Shown: positions 27,693 through 36,790 of the stretch, piece by piece
Numbering within the stretch: position 1 is the first letter of the stretch
Layout of the letters: every line of letters begins with the position of its first letter
The notes under the pieces: generated by a model
What the model was told of the DNA's origin: nothing
The model's database searches: none
Seen by the model: the letters and a program-made list of their open reading frames with translations, nothing else
Origin: Streptomyces sp. Tu 3180
GTDB lineage: Bacteria > Actinomycetota > Actinomycetes > Streptomycetales > Streptomycetaceae
Direction of reading: 5' to 3'
Assembly (NCBI RefSeq): GCF_009852415.1
Contig: NZ_WOXS01000002.1
Location: 7,542,001-7,606,000, forward strand
Length of the DNA: 64,000 nucleotides
Translations under genes and position numbers: made by a program

Positions 27693-28863
27693 CATCGCCG
27701 GCGAGCTGCACGGCTGGCTGGCCGAGGACCGGGAGTTCGCCGTGGCGACGGTGGTGTCCGTGAGCGGCAGCGCCCCGCGCGGCCCCGGCGCCGCCCTCGC
27801 CGTCGACAGCGAGGGCACGGCGATCGGCTCCGTCTCCGGGGGCTGCGTCGAGGGTGCCGTGTACGAGCTGTGCTTGCAGGCGCTCGAGGACGGCGAGATC
27901 CACGTCGAACGGTTCGGCTACAGCGACGAGGACGCCTTCGCGGTCGGCCTGACCTGCGGCGGGGTCGTCGAGATCATGGTGACCCCGGTCGGCGCGCGGG
28001 CCCCCGTCCGGCCGGTGCTGCGGGCGGCGCTGTCGGCGGTCGTCCGGGGCGAGCCGGGGGCACTCGCCCGGGTCGTCGAGGGCCCGGCCGAACTCCTCGG
28101 CGGCGCTCTTCTCGTACGTCCGGACGGGTCGTACGAGGGCGGGCTCGGCGGGCCCGCGGAGCTGGACCGGACGGTGGCCGAGGAGACCGGGGCCCTGCTG
28201 GACGCGGGGCGCACCGGCACGGTCGCCCTCGCGCCGGGCGGAGCGGGACGGGGACTGCCCCGGGCGGAGTCCGGGACAGGGGCGTACTGCCCCGACGGTC
28301 TGACGCTGCTGGTGGAGTCGTCGGTGCCGCCGCCCCGCATGATCGTCTTCGGTGCGATCGACTTCGCGGCGGCCCTGGTGCGGGCGGGCGGGTTCCTCGG
28401 CTACCGCGTCACCGTCTGCGACGCCCGCCCGGTCTTCGCCACCCGGGCCCGGTTCCCGGAGGCCGACGAGATCGTGGTCGACTGGCCGCACCGCTATCTG
28501 CGCCGCACCGCGACCGACGCGCGCACGGTGCTGTGCGTGCTCACCCACGACCCGAAGTTCGACGTCCCCCTGCTGAAGGAGGCGCTGGGCAGGCCGGTGG
28601 CGTTCGTGGGGGCGATGGGCTCGCGCCGCACCCACGCCGACCGGGAGCGGCGGCTGCGCGAGGCGGGCGTGGGGGAGCGGGAGCTGGCCCGGCTCAGGTC
28701 CCCGATCGGCCTCGACCTCGGCGCCCGTACGCCGGAGGAGACCGCCCTGTCCATCGCGGCGGAGATCGTCGCGGCCCGCCGGGGAGGCACGGGCGTGCCC
28801 CTGACCGGCTCGGGCGTGCCGATCCACCGCGACGCCGGGCGGAGGGTGGCGGGGGCCGCCTGA
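27685..28863 (+). CDS. xdhC: XdhC/CoxI (PaoD-like) molybdenum cofactor insertion protein
   Basis: 392 residues. N-terminal XdhC/CoxI domain: FAVATVVSVSGSAPRGPGAALAV, GSVSGGCVEGAVYE and GLTCGGVVEIMV (Cys residues used for sulfurated MoCo handling). C-terminal Rossmann domain about 220-375: MIVFGAIDFAAALVRAGGFLGY, CVLTHDPKFDVPLL and GAMGSRRTHADRE. Binds and delivers sulfurated MoCo to the large subunit. The GTG start overlaps the end of the large subunit by eight bases. Last gene of the operon. Confidence 0.92.
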   Translation: MFDIAGELHGWLAEDREFAVATVVSVSGSAPRGPGAALAVDSEGTAIGSVSGGCVEGAVYELCLQALEDGEIHVERFGYSDEDAFAVGLTCGGVVEIMVTPVGARAPVRPVLRAALSAVVRGEPGALARVVEGPAELLGGALLVRPDGSYEGGLGGPAELDRTVAEETGALLDAGRTGTVALAPGGAGRGLPRAESGTGAYCPDGLTLLVESSVPPPRMIVFGAIDFAAALVRAGGFLGYRVTVCDARPVFATRARFPEADEIVVDWPHRYLRRTATDARTVLCVLTHDPKFDVPLLKEALGRPVAFVGAMGSRRTHADRERRLREAGVGERELARLRSPIGLDLGARTPEETALSIAAEIVAARRGGTGVPLTGSGVPIHRDAGRRVAGAA

Positions 28864-28882
28864 GCACCGGGCGCGCGCACGG

Positions 28883-28919
28883 CGATGGGGCCGGAGCCGT
28901 CCTGGCTCCGGCCCCATCG
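28883..28919. terminator. Bidirectional terminator hairpin
   Basis: Perfect 16-base inverted repeat (CGATGGGGCCGGAGCC / GGCTCCGGCCCCATCG) with a 5-base loop, between the converging xdhC and FMN reductase genes, 19 and 23 bases from the respective stops. Confidence 0.8.
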
Positions 28920-28942
28920 GGCAACGGGTGCGCCGGCCGTGA

Positions 28943-29506
28943 TCAGGCCGCGGCCGACTCCGCGGCGTGGCCGCCCAGACGGGTGATGACCTCGGTCAGC
29001 TGCTCGACGACCTCGGTGTCGTCCGCCGGGTGGACCTCGGCGAAACGGGTCACGGAGCCCGGGATGGAGAGCTTGACGTCCTCGATCACCTTCCCGCCCG
29101 CGATGCCCACGGCCTTGCGGGCGTCGTCGTGCGCCCAGACGCCGCCGTACTGCCCGAAGGCGGTGCCGATCACGACGACCGGCTTGCCGCTGATGGCACC
29201 GGCGCCGTAGGGGCGGGACAGCCAGTCGATGGCGTTCTTCAGGACGGCCGGCATCGTGCCGTTGTACTCGGGCGTGAAGAGCAGCAGCGCGTCGGCGCCG
29301 GCGGCGGCCTCGCGCAGCCGGGCGGCGGCGGCCGGGACGCTGCCCTCGACGTCGATGTCCTCGTTGTAGAAGGGGATCTCCGCGAGCCCCTCGTAGAGGG
29401 CCACCTCGGAGCCTTCCGGGGAGAGCTTGACCGCGGCCTCGGCGAGCTGGCGGTTGTGCGAACCGGCGCGGAGGCTGCCGACGAGGGCGAGGATGCGAAC
29501 AGACAC
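28943..29506 (-). CDS. NADPH-dependent FMN reductase
   Basis: 187 residues. Flavodoxin-like quinone/FMN reductase: ILALVGSLRAGSHNRQLAEAA (phosphate-binding loop), LLLFTPEYNGTMPAVLKNAIDWLSRP and GKPVVVIGTAFGQYGG. GTG at 29506 chosen because the fold starts immediately; CTGGAG lies six bases before it. It is divergent from a TetR gene and both promoters lie among paired palindromes, so it is likely induced by a quinone or electrophile (inference). Confidence 0.9.
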   Translation of the reverse strand: MSVRILALVGSLRAGSHNRQLAEAAVKLSPEGSEVALYEGLAEIPFYNEDIDVEGSVPAAAARLREAAAGADALLLFTPEYNGTMPAVLKNAIDWLSRPYGAGAISGKPVVVIGTAFGQYGGVWAHDDARKAVGIAGGKVIEDVKLSIPGSVTRFAEVHPADDTEVVEQLTEVITRLGGHAAESAAA

Positions 29507-29547
29507 GACGAACTCCAGGGGAGGGGGAAAGCACTGCGTCAACGATC

Positions 29548-29597
29548 CGGACCGAGGTCCGTTTCTCTGTTGTAGCAGACTAACCGGACCGCGGTCC
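29548..29597. promoter_or_regulatory. Paired TetR-type palindromes between FMN reductase and tetR
   Basis: GGACCGCGGTCC (29586-29597) is a perfect 12-base palindrome; GGACCGAGGTCC (29549-29560) is the same with one mismatch and extends to CGGACCGAGGTCCG. Centres are 37 bases apart in the divergent promoter region. Confidence 0.72.
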
Positions 29598-29627
29598 ATT
29601 TTCTTCCCGATGCTTTACGCTGTCTTC

Positions 29628-30287
29628 ATGTCCGCAGTCCCGCCGCCCGCCCCGACGCCCCAGGAGTCCGTCGAACCGCAGGAGTTGCCCCAGCTCGGCC
29701 TCGACGTCGACGAGCCCTGCCTGCGCGCCGACGCCGCGCGCAACCGGGCCCGGCTGCTGGAGGCCGCCGCACTGCTCGTGGCCGAGCGCGGCGCGGACGG
29801 CGTCACCATGGAGGCGGTGGCGTCCGCGGCCCGCGTGGGCAAGGGCACGGTCTTCCGCCGCTTCGGCGACCGCACCGGTCTCCTCACGGCGCTGCTCGAC
29901 CAGTCCGAGAAGAAGTTCCAGGCCGCCTTCCTCACCGGGCCCCCGCCGCTGGGGCCGGGCGCGCCGCCCGCGGAGCGGCTGCGGGCCTTCGGCCTCGCCA
30001 TGCTCCGCCGGAGCGCCGACGAGCTGGAGCTGCAGCTGGCGGCCGAACCGGATGCCGGCCGCCGCTTCACCGCCCCGCCCCGCCGTGTGCTGCGCCACCA
30101 CGTCGTCCTGCTGCTGCGCGAGGCGGTGCCGGACGCGGACTGCGAGCTCCTCGCCCACACCCTGCTGGCCCAGCTCGACCCCGCTCTGATCCACCACCTG
30201 ACCCGGCAGTGCGGCATGCCGCCGGAGCGGCTGGAATCGGCGTGGGTGGACCTGGTCGACCGGGTGACGGGCCGGACGGCCGGGTGA
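29628..30287 (+). CDS. TetR-family regulator
   Basis: 219 residues. HTH at about 35-80: RNRARLLEAAALLVAERGADGVTMEAVASAARVGKGTVFRRFGDRTGLLTAL. A 30-residue Pro-rich N-terminal extension precedes it. ATG 29628 is preferred; another in-frame ATG lies 18 bases upstream, nearer the operator. Probably represses itself and the divergent FMN reductase gene. Confidence 0.9.
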   Translation: MSAVPPPAPTPQESVEPQELPQLGLDVDEPCLRADAARNRARLLEAAALLVAERGADGVTMEAVASAARVGKGTVFRRFGDRTGLLTALLDQSEKKFQAAFLTGPPPLGPGAPPAERLRAFGLAMLRRSADELELQLAAEPDAGRRFTAPPRRVLRHHVVLLLREAVPDADCELLAHTLLAQLDPALIHHLTRQCGMPPERLESAWVDLVDRVTGRTAG

Positions 30288-30452
30288 CGGGCCGGACGCC
30301 CTCCTGCCGGCCCGGAGCTCTTCCGTAGGCCTGGGCTCCCCAGCCGGCCCGGTGCCCGGCGGAGGCCCCGGAGCGGGGCGACGGCCGCCGTGGGACCCTC
30401 AACTCACCCGGCCGACAGGCTCGTTGCCCCTTCTGCAAGGATGCGGTACGTC

Positions 30453-31490
30453 ATGGTGCAGATATCGAAAACGCCCCCGCCCGCATCCCCCGCACCGACG
30501 CGCTCCGTTCCCACGAGCGCCGATGTGGCCCGCCTGGCCGGCGTCTCGCGCGCGACCGTCTCCTACGTCCTGAACAACGCCGGTGCCGTCCGGATCAGCG
30601 AACCCACCCGGCGCCGGGTCCGCGAGGCCGCGAGAGAACTCGGGTACGTGCCGCACGCGGCCGCCCGCAGCCTGCGCGCCGGGCACAGCCGCATGGTGCT
30701 GATGCCCGCGCCGGCCTTCCCCGTCGGCCCGCTCTACAGCCGGTTCATCAACGACCTCCAGGAGGCGCTCGCCCGCCTCGACTACACGGTCGTGCAGCAC
30801 GGCACCGTCGGCCCGCAGGACGACGAGGCCGCCCGTGCCTGGGCCGAACTGCGGCCCGTGGCGGTCCTGGTCCCCGGGTCCGGACTCGGCCCGCGGGGCG
30901 TCGAGGTGCTCAAACGCTCCGGGGCGCGGGCCGTCGTCACCCTCGGTCCCGAGTCCGTCGAGGGCGCGCACGCCCTGCTCATGGACCACGACGTCGTCGG
31001 GTACAGCGCGGGCGCCCACCTCTTCGACCGGGGCCGGCGCCGGATCGGCGTCGTCGTCCCGCGGGAGCCCGGCCTGGAGGCGTTCTCCGCGCCCCGCCTG
31101 GCCGGGGTGCGCGAGGCCCTGCGCGGTACGGACGCCACGGTCACCGAGCTGCCCCTCGCCCACGACGAGGACGCCGCCGCGCGGCTCGCCGCCCGCTGGC
31201 GCGCCCTCGGCCTCGACGCCGTGTTCACGTACAACGACGAGTACGCGATGCTCCTGATGCGCGCACTCCAGGACGAGGGCGTCCGCATCCCCGAGGAGAC
31301 CGCCGTGATCGGTGCCGACGACCTGATGCTGGGCCGGTTGCTGCGGCCCCGGCTGAGCACCGTGCACCTGGAGCTGCCGTCCGGCCGTGAGCTCGCCGAG
31401 CTGGTCGACCGCACGGTGCGCGACCCGGTCGCCGCGCCCGAGGCGCACAAGGTGCTGGGCGCGTCGGTGGTGCGGCGCGAGTCCAGCTGA
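30453..31490 (+). CDS. LacI-family transcriptional regulator
   Basis: 345 residues. HTH and hinge: TSADVARLAGVSRATVSYVLNNAGAVRISEPTRRRVREAARELGYVPHAAARSL (about 19-73), followed by a two-lobe sugar-binding-like domain ending with the ALQDEGVRIPEETAVIGADDL motif. An ATG at 30441 is in frame but lacks a ribosome-binding site; AAGGA sits 11 bases before 30453. No sugar operon is adjacent, so it may act at a distance. The 165 bases upstream show no clear palindrome. Confidence 0.88.
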   Translation: MVQISKTPPPASPAPTRSVPTSADVARLAGVSRATVSYVLNNAGAVRISEPTRRRVREAARELGYVPHAAARSLRAGHSRMVLMPAPAFPVGPLYSRFINDLQEALARLDYTVVQHGTVGPQDDEAARAWAELRPVAVLVPGSGLGPRGVEVLKRSGARAVVTLGPESVEGAHALLMDHDVVGYSAGAHLFDRGRRRIGVVVPREPGLEAFSAPRLAGVREALRGTDATVTELPLAHDEDAAARLAARWRALGLDAVFTYNDEYAMLLMRALQDEGVRIPEETAVIGADDLMLGRLLRPRLSTVHLELPSGRELAELVDRTVRDPVAAPEAHKVLGASVVRRESS

Positions 31491-31505
31491 CGGCGGGGGA
31501 GGCGA

Positions 31506-31907
31506 CTACTCGCCCTGGCCCGGGGCCCGGCCCTGCTCCTGCTGTGCCTGCTGCTCGGCGATCTGCTTGCGGACCTCGTCCATGTCCAGCTTGCGGGCCT
31601 GTCCGATGACGTCCGTCAGAGCGGCCTCGGGCAGGGCGCCCGGCTGGGCGAAGACGGCGACCTGGTCGCGGACGATCATCAGCGTCGGGATCGACTGGAT
31701 GCCGAAGGCCGCGGCCAGCTCCGGCTGCGCCTCGGTGTCCACCTTGCCGAACACCAGGTCCGGGTTCTCCTCCGCCGCCTTCTCGTACACCGGCGCGAAC
31801 TGACGGCACGGACCGCACCAGGCCGCCCAGAAGTCGATCAGGACGAACGCGTTGTCCGTGACCGTCTGGTCGAAGTTCTCCTTGGTGAGCTCCACGGTGC
31901 TGCTCAT
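31506..31907 (-). CDS. Thioredoxin
   Basis: 133 residues. Active site FWAAWCGPCRQFAP (WCGPC at about 31-35), cis-Pro in QSIPTLMIVRD and KVDTEAQPELAAAFG. A 25-residue charged, Gln-rich C-terminal tail (KQIAEQQAQQEQGRAPGQGE) is longer than in standard thioredoxin. Start ATG 31907 fits the family; an upstream open frame was not used. Divergent from the disulfide reductase-like flavoprotein, its possible partner. Confidence 0.93.
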   Translation of the reverse strand: MSSTVELTKENFDQTVTDNAFVLIDFWAAWCGPCRQFAPVYEKAAEENPDLVFGKVDTEAQPELAAAFGIQSIPTLMIVRDQVAVFAQPGALPEAALTDVIGQARKLDMDEVRKQIAEQQAQQEQGRAPGQGE

Positions 31908-32023
31908 GGCGTGTTCCCTCTTCCTGGTGTCGGGTCGGCCGTCGGCACAACACGGCCGACCGGTCACGTATTCCGCGCCCTACCCATGTGGCCACCTCGC
32001 ACACCACCCACCAGACTGACGCC

Positions 32024-33469
32024 ATGACGGAAACGCAATCGACGCAGACGGAATCCATCGCTTACGACGTCGTGGTGCTCGGAGCCGGCCCCGTGGGGGA
32101 GAACGTCGCCGACCGCACCCGCGCCGCCGGGCTCACCACCGCGGTCGTGGAGAGCGAGCTGGTGGGCGGCGAGTGCTCCTACTGGGCCTGCATGCCCAGC
32201 AAGGCCCTGCTGCGTCCGGTGATCGCCCGGGCCGACGCCCGCCGCGTCCCCGGCCTGAGCCGGTCGGTCCAGGGCCCCCTGGACGCCGCCGCGGTGCTCG
32301 GCCACCGCGACTTCTACACCTCCCACTGGAAGGACGACGGCCAGGTCCGGTGGCTGGAGGGCATCGGAGCCGACCTCCACCGCGGCCACGGACGGATCAC
32401 CGGCCCGCGCACCGTCACCGTCACCGGCCCCGACGGCGGCCGGCACGTCCTCACCGCCCGGCACGCCGTCGCCGTCTGCACCGGCAGCCGCGCCCAGCTG
32501 CCCGACCTGCCCGGACTCTCCGAGGTCAGGCCGTGGACCAGCCGGGAGGCCACCAGCGCCCGGTCCGTGCCCGGCCGGCTGGTCGTGGTCGGCGGCGGTG
32601 TGGTCGCCACCGAGATGGCCACCGCCTGGCAGGCGCTCGGCTCGCGGGTCACGGTCCTCGTGCGCGGCGGCGGTCTGCTGTCCCGCATGGAGCCCTTCGC
32701 CGGGGAACTGGTCGCCGAGGCCCTCACCGAGGCGGGCGCGGACATCCGCACCGGCACCTCGGTGAAGTCGGTGACCCGGGAGAACGGCACCGTCCTGGTC
32801 GTCACCGACGCCGGTGACCGGATCGAGGCCGACGAGATCCTCTTCGCCACCGGCCGCGCGCCGCGCACCGACGACATCGGGCTGGAGAGCGTCGGCATCA
32901 AGCCCGGCGTGTGGCTCGGCGTGGACGACAGCCTGCGGGTGAGCGGCCACGACTGGCTGTACGCCGTCGGCGACGTCAACCACCGGGCCCTGCTCACCCA
33001 CCAGGGCAAGTACCAGGCCCGGATCGCGGGCGCCGCCATCGCCGCCCGCGCCACCGGTGGACCCGCGCTCACGGAGGACTGGGGCGCGCACGCCGCCACC
33101 GCCGACCACGCCGCCGTCCCGCAGGTCGTCTTCACCGACCCGGAGGTGGCCGCCGTCGGTCTCTCGCTGGCCGAGGCGGAACAGGAGGGCCACCGCGTCC
33201 GCGCCGTCGACGTCGACCTGTCCTCGGTCGCCGGCGCCGGTCTGTACGCCGACGGCTACAAGGGCCGCGCCCGCATGGTCGTCGACCTCGAGGACGAGAT
33301 CCTGCGCGGCGTCACCCTCGTCGGCCCCGGCGTCGGCGAGCTCATCCACTCGGCGACCGTCGCGGTGGCCGCCGAGGTCCCCGTCGGCCGCCTGTGGCAC
33401 GCGGTCCCGTCGTACCCGACGATCAGCGAGGTGTGGCTGCGCCTGCTGGAGGCGTACCGGGACGCCTGA
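32024..33469 (+). CDS. FAD-dependent pyridine nucleotide-disulfide oxidoreductase with altered active site
   Basis: 481 residues. FAD motif VVVLGAGPVGENVADRTRAAGL, redox disulfide GGECSYWACMPSKALLRP (CX4C), NAD(P) motif VVVGGGVVATEMATAW, second FAD motif YAVGDVNHRALLTHQGKYQ and a C-terminal dimerisation domain. The class motif HPTxSE at the C-terminus reads YPTISE, so the catalytic His is replaced by Tyr. Related to dihydrolipoamide dehydrogenase, mercuric and mycothione reductases; substrate unknown. ATG 32024 chosen; an in-frame GTG at 31988 would add 12 residues. Confidence 0.88.
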   Translation: MTETQSTQTESIAYDVVVLGAGPVGENVADRTRAAGLTTAVVESELVGGECSYWACMPSKALLRPVIARADARRVPGLSRSVQGPLDAAAVLGHRDFYTSHWKDDGQVRWLEGIGADLHRGHGRITGPRTVTVTGPDGGRHVLTARHAVAVCTGSRAQLPDLPGLSEVRPWTSREATSARSVPGRLVVVGGGVVATEMATAWQALGSRVTVLVRGGGLLSRMEPFAGELVAEALTEAGADIRTGTSVKSVTRENGTVLVVTDAGDRIEADEILFATGRAPRTDDIGLESVGIKPGVWLGVDDSLRVSGHDWLYAVGDVNHRALLTHQGKYQARIAGAAIAARATGGPALTEDWGAHAATADHAAVPQVVFTDPEVAAVGLSLAEAEQEGHRVRAVDVDLSSVAGAGLYADGYKGRARMVVDLEDEILRGVTLVGPGVGELIHSATVAVAAEVPVGRLWHAVPSYPTISEVWLRLLEAYRDA

Positions 33470-33633
33470 GCCAGGTCCGGGGGAGGCGGGGGCCGCACGC
33501 GGGCCGGGGAGGAAGCCGCTCGCGGGTGCTCCTCGCCCCGCGGGGTCCCGCCCGCCCCGCCGGTCCGGCCCCGGTCCGGCCGCGCGTCCCGGACAGCGGC
33601 CGCCCGGCGTCACCGCGACGATCCCCCCACGCC

Positions 33634-34278
33634 CTACGGCAGTTCGAACCCCAGCGCCCGCGCCGCCCGTTCCGGCGTCGGCTGCGACCAGCGCTCCACC
33701 ACGGCCTGATGGGACGACAGCGACCGCGGCTCGGCGCGGTCGAGGTAGAGCGTGCCGTCGAGGTGGTCCGTCTCGTGCTGCACGATCCGCGCGGGCCACC
33801 CGGTGAACACCTCGTCCAGCGGCCGCCCGTGCTCGTCCTGCCCTCTCAGCCGCACCTCGGCGTGCCGCGCCACCACCGCCTGGTACCCCGGCACGCTGAG
33901 ACAGCCCTCGAAGAAGGCGGCCCGCCCCGCTCCGGCCGGCTCGTACGACGGATTCACCAGCACCCGGAACGGCTGCGGCACCCGCCCGCGCGCCAGCCGC
34001 ACCTCCTCCGGGACGGGCGCCGGATCCTCGATCACCGCGATCCGCAGACCCACCCCGACCTGCGGCGCGGCCAGTCCCACCCCCGGCGCCGCGCGCATGG
34101 TGACCCGCAGCGCCTCGACGAACCGGGCCAGCAGCGCCGGCTCCAGCTGGCCGTCGAACGGCTCGGCACCGCGCCGCAGGACCGGGTCACCGGCCGCGAC
34201 GACGGGCAACGGCCCCCGGACGGCGAGCAGTTCCTCGACCCGCTCGGCCGGCGGCACCTGATCGTACGCAGTTCCCAT
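33634..34278 (-). CDS. def: Peptide deformylase
   Basis: 214 residues. All three metal/catalytic motifs are present: GVGLAAPQVGVG, EGCLSVPG (metal Cys) and QHETDHLDGTLY (HExxH with catalytic Glu). Removes the formyl group from nascent proteins. A C-terminal extension (about 190-214) goes beyond the minimal enzyme. Streptomyces carry several def copies; this one stands alone, convergent with the flavoprotein gene. Confidence 0.95.
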   Translation of the reverse strand: MGTAYDQVPPAERVEELLAVRGPLPVVAAGDPVLRRGAEPFDGQLEPALLARFVEALRVTMRAAPGVGLAAPQVGVGLRIAVIEDPAPVPEEVRLARGRVPQPFRVLVNPSYEPAGAGRAAFFEGCLSVPGYQAVVARHAEVRLRGQDEHGRPLDEVFTGWPARIVQHETDHLDGTLYLDRAEPRSLSSHQAVVERWSQPTPERAARALGFELP

Positions 34279-34417
34279 CGCGCCAGGATGTCACGCCGCC
34301 ACCGAGCCCCCGGCCCGCCGGGTGACGCACGTCACAACCGCTTCCCGGGAACCCGGCGCCCCGCCGCCCCGACTACTGCACCACCACCGCCAACTTCCCC
34401 CCGGGAGAAGCCGACCG

Positions 34418-35821
34418 ATGACCACCGCTCCCTCGACCACCACGGACGAGGTCCCCCCGCCCCCCGCCCCCGCGCCCGCCGCAAGCACGTGGGCCGCCCT
34501 GCGCCCCCTGATCCTGCGCCTGCACTTCTACGCGGGGGTGCTGGTGGCCCCGTTCCTGCTCGTCGCCGCCCTCACCGGTCTGCTGTACGCCGCCTCCTTC
34601 CAGGCCGAGGAGATCGTCTACGACCACGAACTGACCGTCCCCGTCGGCGACCGCAAGCTGCCCGTCGCCGAGCAGGTGGCCGCCGCCCGCGCGGCCCACC
34701 CGGAGGGCACGGTCGCCGCCGTGCGCCCCTCACCCGGGGCGGACGCCACGACCAGGGTGATGCTGTCCGGAGTGCCGGGTGTGGATCCCGGCCACACGCT
34801 CGCCGTCTTCGTCGACCCGTACACCGCGAAGGTGCGCGGTGCGCTGGAACAGTACGGCTCCACCGGCGCGTTGCCCCTGCGCACCTGGATCGACGAGTTC
34901 CACCGCGATCTGCACCTGGGGCAGACGGGCCGCCTCTACAGCGAGTTCGCGGCCAGCTGGCTGTGGGTGATCACGGGCGGCGGACTGGCGCTGTGGCTCT
35001 CCCGGCGCCGCGCCCAGCGCAGGGTGCGCGGCACCGGGGGACGGCGCCGCACCCTCGGCCTGCACGGCGGCGTCGGCGTCTGGGCCGCGGCCGGCTTCCT
35101 CTTCCTCTCGGCCACGGGTCTGACGTGGTCCACCTACGCCGGCGCCGGCATCGACGACCTGCGCGCCTCGCTCGGCCAGCAGACCCCGTCGCTGTCGGCC
35201 GCGGCGGGCGGCGAGCACGCGGGCCACGACACGGCCGGCGGCACGGCGGGCGACGCGGCCCACGGGGTCGGCCTGGACAGGGTCCTCGCGGCGGCGCGGG
35301 CCGAGGGGCTGGGTGATCCGGTGGAGATCGTGCCGCCGGCCGGCGCCGGGTCCGCGTACGTCGTGAAGCAGGTGCAGCGCAGCTGGCCCGAGAAGCAGGA
35401 CGCGGCCGCCGTCGACCCGGCCACCGGGGAGGTCACCGACGTCCTGCGGTTCGCGGACTACCCGGTGCTCGCGAAACTCACCCGCTGGGGCATCGACCTC
35501 CACACCGGCAACCTGTTCGGCCTGGTCAACCAGATCGCGCTGATGGCCCTCGCCCTCGCCCTGATCCTGCTGATCCTGTGGGGCTACCGCATGTGGTGGC
35601 AGCGCGGGCGCGGCTCCTCCTTCGGACGGCCGATCCCCCGGGGAGCCTGGCAGCAGGTGCCGCCGTACGTCCTCGTCCCGCTGCTGGCGGTGATCGCCGT
35701 GCTGGGCTGCTTCGTGCCGCTGCTCGGGATCCCGCTGGCGGCGTTCCTCGCCGTCGACGTCGTGCTCGGGGAGATCGCGCACCGGCGCGGGCGCCGGACG
35801 TACGCAGCGGGACGACCGTGA
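34418..35821 (+). CDS. PepSY-domain membrane protein
   Basis: 467 residues, PepSY_TM family. Pro-rich N-terminus, then four predicted membrane segments of the core (about 34-56 LILRLHFYAGVLVAPFLLVAALTGL split by RLHFYAG; 174-192; 218-236; 365-385) and two more in the C-terminal tail (VLVPLLAVIAVLGCFVPLLG, LAAFLAVDVVLGE). Conserved His residues in RLHFYAG, EFHRDLHLG, GLHGGVG and GIDLHTGNLFG suggest haem or metal coordination, as in the iron-uptake-associated members. ATG follows GGGAGAAGCCGACCG. Role in metal reduction is inference. Confidence 0.85.
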   Translation: MTTAPSTTTDEVPPPPAPAPAASTWAALRPLILRLHFYAGVLVAPFLLVAALTGLLYAASFQAEEIVYDHELTVPVGDRKLPVAEQVAAARAAHPEGTVAAVRPSPGADATTRVMLSGVPGVDPGHTLAVFVDPYTAKVRGALEQYGSTGALPLRTWIDEFHRDLHLGQTGRLYSEFAASWLWVITGGGLALWLSRRRAQRRVRGTGGRRRTLGLHGGVGVWAAAGFLFLSATGLTWSTYAGAGIDDLRASLGQQTPSLSAAAGGEHAGHDTAGGTAGDAAHGVGLDRVLAAARAEGLGDPVEIVPPAGAGSAYVVKQVQRSWPEKQDAAAVDPATGEVTDVLRFADYPVLAKLTRWGIDLHTGNLFGLVNQIALMALALALILLILWGYRMWWQRGRGSSFGRPIPRGAWQQVPPYVLVPLLAVIAVLGCFVPLLGIPLAAFLAVDVVLGEIAHRRGRRTYAAGRP

Positions 35822-35854
35822 CACCGGCGCCGCGGCACGAGCCGCGGTCATGAC

Positions 35855-35884
35855 GGTGCCCGGCCCCCGAGGGGGCCGGGCACC
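35855..35884. terminator. Terminator hairpin between PepSY and TPR genes
   Basis: Perfect 13-base stem (GGTGCCCGGCCCC / GGGGCCGGGCACC) with loop CGAG, between converging genes, 34 bases after the PepSY stop. Confidence 0.75.
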
Positions 35885-35916
35885 GGTGGCGCCGTGACGT
35901 CATGACGCCGGTGACG

Positions 35917-36282
35917 TCACCGGCGGGGAACGGCCCGGTCGTCGTCGAAGTCGCCCGCCAGCGCGGAGGCGATGCGCAGGTGCGACCGGGCCTCCTCGTG
36001 CCGCCCCTGCCGCTCGAGCGTGCGGCCGAGCATCAGCCGGGCGTAGTGCTCCACCGGGTCGCGCTCCACGATGGCGCGCAACTCGGCTTCCGCGCGGCGC
36101 AGTTGGGCCGAGTGGTAGTAGGCCCGCGCCAGCAGCAGCCGCGGCCCGGTCTGCTCCGGCACCTCCTCGACCAGCCCGTCCAGGACGCGCGCGGCGGCGG
36201 CGTAGTCCTTGGCGTCGAAGAACATCCCGGCCCGCTCCCACCGCTCGGCCGGTGTCCCGTGGTCGTAGTACGTGGTGTCCAC
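35917..36282 (-). CDS. Tetratricopeptide-repeat protein
   Basis: 121 residues. At least two TPR units are readable: AERWERAGMFFDAKDYAAAARVLDGLVEE and GPRLLLARAYYHSAQLRRAEAELRAIVERDP, with a third RLMLGRTLERQGRHEEARSHLRIASAL. The GTG at 36282 is five bases after a strong AAGGAGG; an upstream in-frame ATG at 36306 would place that site inside the gene. Protein-protein adapter of unknown partner. Confidence 0.85.
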   Translation of the reverse strand: MDTTYYDHGTPAERWERAGMFFDAKDYAAAARVLDGLVEEVPEQTGPRLLLARAYYHSAQLRRAEAELRAIVERDPVEHYARLMLGRTLERQGRHEEARSHLRIASALAGDFDDDRAVPRR

Positions 36283-36331
36283 TCGTACCTCCTTCGACGC
36301 CGACAACGGACCCGGGCGGTCCCCTATTCCG

Positions 36332-36790
36332 TTACGCGACCGCGCCGGTCGCGGCGGCCAGTTCCGCGTCGGCCCGCTCGGTGACGAGGGTGAGCACCCG
36401 TCCGGCGACGGCCAGGTCCTCGGCGGGGATGCCGGAGTAGATCCGGGCGGAGATCGCCCCGGTCTCGGCGGAACTCCGCTCGTACACCTCCCGTCCGGCG
36501 TCCGTGATCCGCACCGCGGAGGGCTCGTGCGGGACCAGCAGCTCCGCGGCGATCAGCTCGTCGATCACGCCGTCGGCCTCCGCCCGGGGGATCTTGAGGG
36601 CGTCGGAGACCTCCCCGGCGAGGCGGGTGCGGTCGGCCGGGCCGGTGCCGGACACGGCGACGGCCCGGAGGGTGACGGACTGCTGGAAGGTGACGCCGTA
36701 GCGGTCCAGGACGCTCTCCAGGACCGCGCGGCCGGCGTAGTGGGCCAGGCCGATGACGCGGCCGTCGGCAAGGGGTGCGGTGGTGGTCAT
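36332..36790 (-). CDS. MarR-type winged-helix protein, second of a pair
   Basis: 152 residues. MarR-like helices: VLESVLDRYGVTFQQSVTLRAVAV, TRLAGEVSDALKIPRAEADGVIDELIAAELLV and ITDAGREVYERS. Start overlaps the stop of the upstream MarR gene (ATGA), so the two are co-translated and might form a heteromeric sensor. Sequence similarity between them is low. Effector unknown. Confidence 0.78.
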   Translation of the reverse strand: MTTTAPLADGRVIGLAHYAGRAVLESVLDRYGVTFQQSVTLRAVAVSGTGPADRTRLAGEVSDALKIPRAEADGVIDELIAAELLVPHEPSAVRITDAGREVYERSSAETGAISARIYSGIPAEDLAVAGRVLTLVTERADAELAAATGAVA

